Shown here piece after piece: positions 57,046 to 62,576 of a stretch of DNA of 62,576 nt. Every line of letters starts with the position of its first letter. Within the stretch, counting starts at the first letter, position 1. The translations under genes and the position numbers were made by a program. This DNA comes from an uncultured Clostridia bacterium (GTDB lineage: Bacteria; Bacillota; Clostridia; Oscillospirales; Acutalibacteraceae): positions 1 to 62,576 of the forward strand of contig CAMHHL010000002.1 in NCBI GenBank assembly GCA_946184925.1, given 5' to 3'. The notes below the pieces were generated by a model. That model worked only from the letters and a program-made list of their open reading frames with translations, was not told where the DNA came from and made no database searches.

Positions 57046-58515
57046 ATGAAAAAGTTATTGTCTGTTCTTCTAAGCAGTATTATTGTTTTTAGTTCTTTCG
57101 TTATTGCGTTTTCTGTTGATGTCGGTGCGGCTTCCAAGGTTCCGACAATCAAGATTGTCACTGAGAACAACAACGGTAATTCGCTCGAAAAGGCTGACGG
57201 CTATGTTAATGCAACGATTGAACTTAATGACACCGATGGCTCCGCGCTGAGCGACAGTGTTATTGTTAAGGTTCGCGGAAACAGTACGGCAATGACAGCG
57301 AAGAAATCCTTCACTTTTAAATTCGAAAAGAAAAAAGATGTTTTCTCGATGGGAAAGGGGAAGAAGTGGGCTTTGCTCGCAAACGCGTTTGACCCTACTC
57401 TTTTGCGAAATTACGTCACTTTTGAACTCGCGGAAGAACTTGGTCTTGAGTACACCTCAAAGCAGAGGATAGCTGAGCTTTGGATGGACGGTGTTTTCAA
57501 GGGGTGTTATACGCTTATGGAGCCTGTTCAGGAAGGTAAGGACAGAGTAGACATCGACATTGAAAGCAACGGCGGACTCAAGGACTTTATGATTGAGCTC
57601 GAGGCGTCGCGTGTTGACGAGGATGTGACATACTTCCGAGCCGGAAATCTTCGTTTCGGCATCAGCGAACCGGATGAACCAACTGACGAACAGGCTGAGT
57701 ATGTCAGCAAGACTGTGAATGATTTGATTAACGTTATGAAATCCGGTACCGAAGCCGAAATTGAAGCTGTTATTGATGTTCAGTCATTCGCTAAGTTTTA
57801 TCTTCTCAACGAACTCATAAAACCGCTTGACTTGAATTTTAGCTCTGTATTTTTCTATTATAAGGACGGAAAGCTTTTTGCCGGACCTCCGTGGGATTAT
57901 GACTTGACCGCCGGTAATATTAACAAGGATTTTTCGTCAAACGCAGCAGACGCGTACAAGCCTGACGGACTCTATGCTAACAGCAAAAATCTTTTCGCAT
58001 TTCTATGCAAGTACACATGGTTTAATGATATTGTAAAAGATATTTACAGGAAACATTACACATATCTGGAAAATATCTATATTGACGGCGGTATGATTGA
58101 TTCACTCGCCGACGAGTATTCCGAGTCATTCTCCCGTAATTATAACGAGGCAGGGTGGAATATTTCCAGATACTTGATTAATGTACACAAGATTCCTTTT
58201 GCCACCTACGAAGAAAACCTAAGCTATTTCAAGAATTGGTGGAAACAGCGTAATGAATGGCTTTTTACTGAGTTTGGATTTACCGAGGATAACCTATATA
58301 CAATCGGAGATACAAACGGCGACGGAACAGTTAATGTTTCCGACGCCACGTTAATTCAAAAAATGATTGTAGATCTTGAGCCTGAAAACGAGCAGAAGGT
58401 TGTTAGAGGTAATGTCAACGGTAACGAGCTTGACGTAACCGACGCTACCCTTATCCAGCGATGGATTGTCGGTCTTGAAAACAACACACTTATAGGTAAA
58501 AGAGCTATATATTGA
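57046..58515 (+). CDS. secreted CotH-family protein with C-terminal type I dockerin
   Basis: A 489-aa protein: signal peptide (about 1-30), then a CotH domain, a kinase-like fold that in spore coats phosphorylates proteins. Landmarks are KVRGNSTAMTAKKSFTFKF-like residues (RGNSTA, KKSFTFKF), LLRNYVTFELA, MDGVFKGCYTLMEPV and the metal motif PPWDYDLTAGN. A dockerin (about 420-485) follows, with a good first loop (DTNGDGTVNVSDATLI) and a second loop with Asn for Asp (NVNGNELDVTDATLI). CotH-dockerin fusions are known from cellulosome-making ruminococci. GGAGGA precedes the ATG at 57046. Confidence 0.9.
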   Translation: MKKLLSVLLSSIIVFSSFVIAFSVDVGAASKVPTIKIVTENNNGNSLEKADGYVNATIELNDTDGSALSDSVIVKVRGNSTAMTAKKSFTFKFEKKKDVFSMGKGKKWALLANAFDPTLLRNYVTFELAEELGLEYTSKQRIAELWMDGVFKGCYTLMEPVQEGKDRVDIDIESNGGLKDFMIELEASRVDEDVTYFRAGNLRFGISEPDEPTDEQAEYVSKTVNDLINVMKSGTEAEIEAVIDVQSFAKFYLLNELIKPLDLNFSSVFFYYKDGKLFAGPPWDYDLTAGNINKDFSSNAADAYKPDGLYANSKNLFAFLCKYTWFNDIVKDIYRKHYTYLENIYIDGGMIDSLADEYSESFSRNYNEAGWNISRYLINVHKIPFATYEENLSYFKNWWKQRNEWLFTEFGFTEDNLYTIGDTNGDGTVNVSDATLIQKMIVDLEPENEQKVVRGNVNGNELDVTDATLIQRWIVGLENNTLIGKRAIY

Positions 58516-58517
58516 AA

Positions 58518-58550
58518 AAGAGGATGTCGCACCAGACATCCTCTTGCTTG
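58518..58550. terminator. bidirectional terminator between cotH and folT
   Basis: Perfect 11-bp stem AAGAGGATGTC / GACATCCTCTT with a GCACCA loop between two converging genes. Confidence 0.88.
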
Positions 58551-58551
58551 T

Positions 58552-59124
58552 TTATTTACCGTTGAAGCCAAGTTTAATTTGACCGACAGCTTTGCCGACG
58601 CCCAAAATAATCAGAACGGACGGTACAAATTTTATTGCCTCGGAAATAACCCTTGTCCAGAGATAAACCCAGAAGCTGTTGCCGCTTCCTGCTCCGTAGA
58701 TGAAATATAGCCAGTATCCGGAGAGAAGAACTTCAATAAATACTGCGTTAATCGACCATGAAATCAAGACGGTTTTTAAACTGACATTATTCTTATAGAG
58801 AAATAACCCGAGAATTAATCCTGTCAGAATTCCGTTGAGTGTGAATCCGGGGAAGTATGCACCTCCCGTCGGCTGAATGAAGAACGCGATAATATCTCCA
58901 AGACCGCCCACGATTGCGGCGCCGATAGATCCGCACAATGCTGCCGCAACAGCAATCGGCAGGAAATTGATACTGATTTTCAGCATGTTTCCGAAAACCG
59001 GCAGGGTAGTGTTGGCGAAAATTCCCACAATAACTCTGAGCGCAAGCAGCATTCCAAGCGCAGTAAGGGAATACACACTGCTTAATTCTTTGATAGAATT
59101 AACAATTTTTGATTTGATACTCAT
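58552..59124 (-). CDS. folT: ECF transporter substrate-binding subunit for folate
   Basis: A 190-aa six-helix S component that captures folate and docks to a shared ECF energy module encoded elsewhere. FolT landmarks are LTALGMLLALRVI, KISINFLPIAVAAAL, GGLGDIIAFFI and GGAYFPGFTLNG. The start at 59124 has GGAGGT upstream. The longer frame runs back through the riboswitch and is not real. The THF riboswitch in front confirms the substrate independently. Confidence 0.93.
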   Translation of the reverse strand: MSIKSKIVNSIKELSSVYSLTALGMLLALRVIVGIFANTTLPVFGNMLKISINFLPIAVAAALCGSIGAAIVGGLGDIIAFFIQPTGGAYFPGFTLNGILTGLILGLFLYKNNVSLKTVLISWSINAVFIEVLLSGYWLYFIYGAGSGNSFWVYLWTRVISEAIKFVPSVLIILGVGKAVGQIKLGFNGK

Positions 59125-59153
59125 ATTTACCTCCGGAATTGTCGGGGTTACGC

Positions 59154-59179
59154 AAAAAGGGACTGCACAAAGCAGTCCC
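59154..59179 (-). terminator. terminator of the THF riboswitch expression platform
   Basis: On the minus strand, stem GGGACTGC / GCAGTCCC (59179-59172 with 59166-59159), TTTGT loop, then TTTTT. It is enclosed by an outer stem, GTTACGC (59195-59189) and GCGTAAC (59153-59147). Confidence 0.85.
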
Positions 59180-59189
59180 AAAATTACAG

Positions 59190-59292
59190 CGTAACAGCGG
59201 GATGCGAAGCCCATACCGCAATCTTGCGATTTTCGTTCCTCTGACAACTCCCCGTTCAAAGGACACTTCACGCACAGGCTTCTACTCTGTGA
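59190..59292 (-). ncRNA. THF riboswitch (folT type)
   Basis: The minus-strand leader shows the conserved order AGAGTAG, GCGTGAAGTG, GAACGGGGAGTTGTC, GGAACGAAAATCGC, TTGCGGT and CGCATCCCGCT, which is the tetrahydrofolate riboswitch. It sits between ribU and folT and would close folT expression when folate is plentiful, through the terminator that follows. Confidence 0.93.
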
Positions 59293-59335
59293 ACAATTAT
59301 ATATTATACTTAATTATTTTCGTTTGTCAACCCAA

Positions 59336-60007
59336 TCAGATAACCTTAGCGAAAATCAGCAGCACGAGAAGTAATGTTGCGACAATAAGCGCGGACAGCA
59401 CAACCATTATTATTGTGTTCATTTTCTTGTTTCCGCTGTCGTTGGATTCTCGCTCGGGAACCAGTCGTGATTTTCTCAGGGCGGTAACGACGCCTTTGTA
59501 AAGGAAGAGCACAAGCGCGGAGTTGAGCCCTGCCTTGATTGCGTTGAACGGAATCAGCAGAGGAAGGAACAGGTCAAGCACTGCTTCTCTCGGTACTCCC
59601 ATATAAATCGGCGTCATAATATAATTCCATAAAAGCATTATAGCTATCATTGATATTGAGCCTGCAACAAGTCCGATAATAGCTCTTGGGAGAGTTTTTC
59701 TGCGGTAATAAATAACCGAGGATATTCCGACAAAAAATCCGGAAGCAAGGAAATTCATCAATAGCCCAATCCATCCGGTTGTGCTGATTGTCACCATTTC
59801 AATCAGGCACACAACAAAGGACATCACAAGCCCGGCAATCGGGCCGTAAATAAATGCGCCTATTGTGAGAATTACATCCTTCGGCTCATAGGTCAGGAAT
59901 CCTCCGATATTAGGCAGCCTGAGAAACATGTCCGCCGCGACTGCAAGAGCCGTCAGCATCGCAAGCGAGCATATCATTTTGATATGCTGAGTTCGTTTGT
60001 TTGTCAT
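59336..60007 (-). CDS. ribU: ECF transporter substrate-binding subunit for riboflavin
   Basis: A 223-aa S component for riboflavin uptake. Landmarks include LTALAVAADMFLRLPNIGG, YEPKDVILTIGAFIYGP and STTGWIGLLMNFLAS, typical of RibU, and a C-terminal extra transmembrane helix (about 200-222) after a basic/polar linker. The FMN riboswitch directly upstream supports the substrate. Riboflavin synthesis genes are not in the window. GGAGGTC precedes the ATG. Confidence 0.93.
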   Translation of the reverse strand: MTNKRTQHIKMICSLAMLTALAVAADMFLRLPNIGGFLTYEPKDVILTIGAFIYGPIAGLVMSFVVCLIEMVTISTTGWIGLLMNFLASGFFVGISSVIYYRRKTLPRAIIGLVAGSISMIAIMLLWNYIMTPIYMGVPREAVLDLFLPLLIPFNAIKAGLNSALVLFLYKGVVTALRKSRLVPERESNDSGNKKMNTIIMVVLSALIVATLLLVLLIFAKVI

Positions 60008-60048
60008 AAGTATGACCTCCTTCAGTTTTTTCAGGAGTTGTCAACGAA

Positions 60049-60077
60049 AAAAACGCCCCGCAGTTTGCGGAGCGTTA
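60049..60077 (-). terminator. terminator of the FMN riboswitch expression platform
   Basis: On the minus strand, stem AACGCTCCGC / GCGGGGCGTT (with one G-U pair) and a run of T. Confidence 0.85.
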
Positions 60078-60102
60078 ATACAGTATGATTCTACATCTGC
60101 AT

Positions 60103-60216
<114 letters not shown>

Positions 60217-60255
60217 CTGTTATTATTATATTCCTTTGTATCTGTTTGTCAAGCC

Positions 60256-61101
60256 TTATTTTGCAGGAGTGTTCAAATCCAGCTTCATAAGGTCGTGTGT
60301 AACAACCTGTTCTTCCTTTGGCGGAGGCGTCATGTAGTCCTTTCCGAACGCTATTTCGAGGTATTTTTCATATCCTTCCATAGCCTTGAACCTTTCGCCC
60401 TCAAACTCCACCTCAACCGTTCTCTCAAACAAGCTTTTGGGATAACGGTTTTTCATTATTCTTGGTCCTGCACAGAGTTCACATATGTATTCGCAATCGT
60501 TGAGTGAATATTTCGTCATTTGTTTTTCTGCGAATTTCCAAATCTTCTTACGCGTCTTGTATTTGCGGAAAATTCCGAGCAGAATCTTGCTGCCTAATGA
60601 CATAAGTCCGCCGTGTTTCTCCGGGATAGTCTGAGCTCTGAACAGTGAGTAGATAATACACCAGAAGAACTGCATATATTTCAAAGAATTGCGTGACGGT
60701 CTCGGATCGAGAGGAAAGATGTCGAATGCAACACCGTGAGGTATCCGGAGATCCGACTGATAGTTTTTGACAAGAGTTACGCTTGTGTCAACGAGAGTCG
60801 CAAAACAGTTTCGCGTAAATGTGTCGTCCGTTTCATTAAGGAGCACAAATCTTTCCGATGGATTTTCGTTGAGATATTCTCTGATGAAAATCTCGTAATC
60901 AGCTCTCGGCATGAATACGTCCGCATCGTCATCCCACGGAATGAAACCGCCGTATCTCAGCGAGCCAATCAAACACCCCCCGCACAGATAGTAGGTGAGA
61001 TCGTGACTGTCGCAAAAATCACGAAAATATTTGAGAATGTCAAGCTCCTTTAGCTGTAGGGCTCGGAGCTCATCGCTGCTCAGTTGAAAGATTTCAGCCA
61101 T
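60256..61101 (-). CDS. LicD-family phosphotransferase-like protein
   Basis: A 281-aa member of the LicD family (nucleotidyltransferase-like fold), which attaches phosphocholine or similar phospho-groups to cell-surface glycans. Landmarks are YYLCGGCLIGSLRYGGFIPWDDDADVF-type residues (GGCLIGSLR and PWDDDAD), PRADYE and DIFPLD. The ATG at 61101 has GAGAGG five bases upstream. It is next to a glycosyltransferase gene on the same strand, which suggests a surface polysaccharide role. Confidence 0.9.
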   Translation of the reverse strand: MAEIFQLSSDELRALQLKELDILKYFRDFCDSHDLTYYLCGGCLIGSLRYGGFIPWDDDADVFMPRADYEIFIREYLNENPSERFVLLNETDDTFTRNCFATLVDTSVTLVKNYQSDLRIPHGVAFDIFPLDPRPSRNSLKYMQFFWCIIYSLFRAQTIPEKHGGLMSLGSKILLGIFRKYKTRKKIWKFAEKQMTKYSLNDCEYICELCAGPRIMKNRYPKSLFERTVEVEFEGERFKAMEGYEKYLEIAFGKDYMTPPPKEEQVVTHDLMKLDLNTPAK

Positions 61102-61130
61102 AGCCACCTCTCATAATTCTAAATAAGAAA

Positions 61131-62147
61131 TTAACCTTTGTGCTTTTTCTTCAGTCTTCTCTTGAAGAAGGGAATTTGTACAAGTCCGACAATTGTTCCG
61201 ATACCGTATGCTATATGCATAAGAGGGAATAACAGCGGAAGCAGGAAGAACTGCGGACGGATATCTCTCATTGTGAAACAACTTACTGTATTTACAAAGT
61301 CAAACATTGAATAGAGTAAGAGCAAAATCTCAAGCAAAAGCGGAAAACCGAAAACAGCCAGCGCCGAGCAGCCGATAAGTCCGACAACGAACAGAAACGG
61401 AACGTAATGATAGTACGAAAGGCACTTTGGAGCGACCGAGAGCGTCAGACCTATCCACTTACCGTTGCCGTACTTTTGCTTGACCATACCCTTGAGGCTG
61501 TTTCGGGTGTGCTGATATGATATAATCTCGGGGTTGAAGCAGAGCTTAAAGCCCGCCTTCTGCATTCTGTAGTGAATTTCGTTGTCCTCAGTTCTGGCAA
61601 GGTCTTCGTTAAAAAGACCTACCTTGTCAAAGACTTCACGGCGATAAGCAGCATGGAACAGTGAATTAACGTAGGTCTTGCTCTGCTGGCGTCTGTATGG
61701 TGCGATTGAGCTGCCGAACATTGAGGTTTCAACGAGCAGCAGAGTTTCCTTCCACGCAGTCGGTTTGTCGATTATATTCGGTCTGAAACCGCCGCAGATG
61801 TATTCTCCGCTCTCGAGAGTTTCGACATTTTTCTCAATAAAGTTAGAGGGAATAGAGGCATGAGCGTCGATTTTGCAAACGGCGTCGCCGCTGTAATTAT
61901 TCAAAAGCACGTTCCAGCCGCAGGGGAGAGTCTGCTTTGGGTTTGAGAGAACCTTGACGTCGTAGAAATCTTCCTTGTTATTCTTTCTGAAAGTCTCCAT
62001 TATAACAGCAGTATTGTCAGTAGAGTTGCTGTCAACAAGGATTATTTCGATTTTTTTGTGGTCGTATGTCTGCTTACATATATCACCGAGCAAAAGTCCC
62101 AGAGAGTTCTTTTCGTTGTAAGCAATAACGCCTACCGTTATTATCAT
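61131..62147 (-). CDS. family 2 glycosyltransferase with C-terminal membrane helices
   Basis: A 338-aa GT-A enzyme. The nucleotide-sugar fold begins ITVGVIAYNE, with ILVDSNSTDNT. The metal motif reads KIDAHAS (DxH-like instead of DxD), and the acceptor-side acidic motif is RTEDNEIHYRMQKAG. Three or four hydrophobic helices follow (about residues 245-325) with a basic end (KRRLKKKHKG), so it is membrane-attached. Donor and acceptor are unknown. It is probably co-transcribed with licD and the gene upstream. Confidence 0.88.
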   Translation of the reverse strand: MIITVGVIAYNEKNSLGLLLGDICKQTYDHKKIEIILVDSNSTDNTAVIMETFRKNNKEDFYDVKVLSNPKQTLPCGWNVLLNNYSGDAVCKIDAHASIPSNFIEKNVETLESGEYICGGFRPNIIDKPTAWKETLLLVETSMFGSSIAPYRRQQSKTYVNSLFHAAYRREVFDKVGLFNEDLARTEDNEIHYRMQKAGFKLCFNPEIISYQHTRNSLKGMVKQKYGNGKWIGLTLSVAPKCLSYYHYVPFLFVVGLIGCSALAVFGFPLLLEILLLLYSMFDFVNTVSCFTMRDIRPQFFLLPLLFPLMHIAYGIGTIVGLVQIPFFKRRLKKKHKG

Positions 62148-62162
62148 ACCTTTTTCCTTCCT

Positions 62163-62576
62163 TTAGCCATTTTGTTTGAGCCTGTTGAGCCATTTTACAG
62201 ATGTGGTAAATGCGACTCCGATATATGGCAGAGTGTAGAATATCGGGAGAATCGTAGCTATAGTCAGCAAAATCCAGCCGACGAATGAAAAACAAAGTAG
62301 TATAAAATCGCGTGTCCGGTGCTTTGTAATTACTCTCGCACGGCGGTTAACTACGGTGATATCGGGTTCGTCCGCTGCAGCAAATAGAAAATCATTTGCA
62401 TAAAGCCTGAGTGAAAACAAGAATCCGAATATTACTCCAAGGGTAATTAGTATTCCGGTAATAATATCGACTGTTTCCGCTTTGCCTATGTCTGAGAAAA
62501 ACACTGGTTGAAATATCAAAGCAAGAGCCTTTAACATAAATGCCGGAATCAATGCTATTATTATGTAAATAAGTCG
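62163..62576 (-). CDS. multi-pass membrane protein, N-terminus outside the window
   Basis: The frame stays open to the window edge, so the first 138 codons seen are the C-terminal part of a longer protein. It has four hydrophobic helices and a polar loop with TKHRTRDFILLCFSFVGW-like residues. This recalls the C-terminal half of DUF975-type membrane proteins (short helix, RxF...LSFIGW, then PYI), but the match is weak. It is 15 bp before the GT2 start. Confidence 0.55.
   Translation of the reverse strand, partial: RLIYIIIALIPAFMLKALALIFQPVFFSDIGKAETVDIITGILITLGVIFGFLFSLRLYANDFLFAAADEPDITVVNRRARVITKHRTRDFILLCFSFVGWILLTIATILPIFYTLPYIGVAFTTSVKWLNRLKQNG

Noticed and set aside
59125..59271. Longer N-terminus for FolT
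   Set aside because: The extra codons are the THF riboswitch and its terminator. GGAGGT marks the start at 59124.

Overview
The window looks like a chromosomal stretch of a spore-forming, Gram-positive, anaerobic Clostridia bacterium, most likely an Oscillospiraceae/Ruminococcus-like gut species. The evidence is direct: spore genes of the yqfC/yqfD/ylbJ type, a T-box leader on thrS, FMN and THF riboswitches on ECF vitamin transporters, an adhE fermentation enzyme, a class B sortase, and secreted pullulanases next to type I dockerin domains. No rRNA, tRNA, CRISPR array, prophage or transposase gene was recognised. The species assignment is inference.

Layout. 0-6.2 kb: a 5'-truncated EF-G paralogue at the left edge, a heterodimeric ABC exporter operon, and a secreted NlpC/P60 cell-wall hydrolase with a textbook WalR box. 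6.2-23 kb: a housekeeping block of nifU/nifS, rnhA, rnjA, gdpP-rplI-dnaB-tilS-hpt-ftsH and uvrA. Most gene joints here are occupied by repeats. 23-26.7 kb: sortase B overlapping a LytR-CpsA-Psr protein, tspO and a small kinase-like protein. 26.7-33.7 kb (mostly minus strand): adhE, an LRR lipoprotein, a PAP2 phosphatase, asnB and ylbJ. 33.7-50.4 kb (mostly plus strand): yqfC-yqfD, ymdB, fakA-like, recG, dacA, a SpoIID-like fragment, an acidic-tailed membrane protein, T-box-thrS, a VanY-like protein without metal ligands, rpmE, yigZ and dnaG-rpoD. 50.4-58.5 kb: a leaderless double-LysM protein, then a membrane-anchored pullulanase, a dockerin-bearing pullulanase and a dockerin-bearing CotH protein, all facing the same way. 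58.5-62.6 kb (minus strand): folT and ribU, each behind its own riboswitch, then LicD, GT2 and a membrane protein cut by the window edge.

The most unusual content is non-coding. Between 6 and 26 kb there are three repeat families. Family A is a ~130 bp element that is palindromic over its whole length (three long copies, one diverged copy and two fragments). Family B is a 46-bp tandem repeat that always ends in a conserved ~40 bp cap pointing at the 5' end of a gene (three loci). Family D consists of degenerate 7-bp repeat tracts that sit at stop codons and often supply them. None of these families was seen from 26 to 62 kb. Other points worth a second look are the VanY-family pseudoenzyme, the amylosome-like starch cluster, the paired vitamin riboswitches, the WalR site and the truncated EF-G.

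All calls come from reading the sequence and from knowledge of protein families. No database search or folding program was run.
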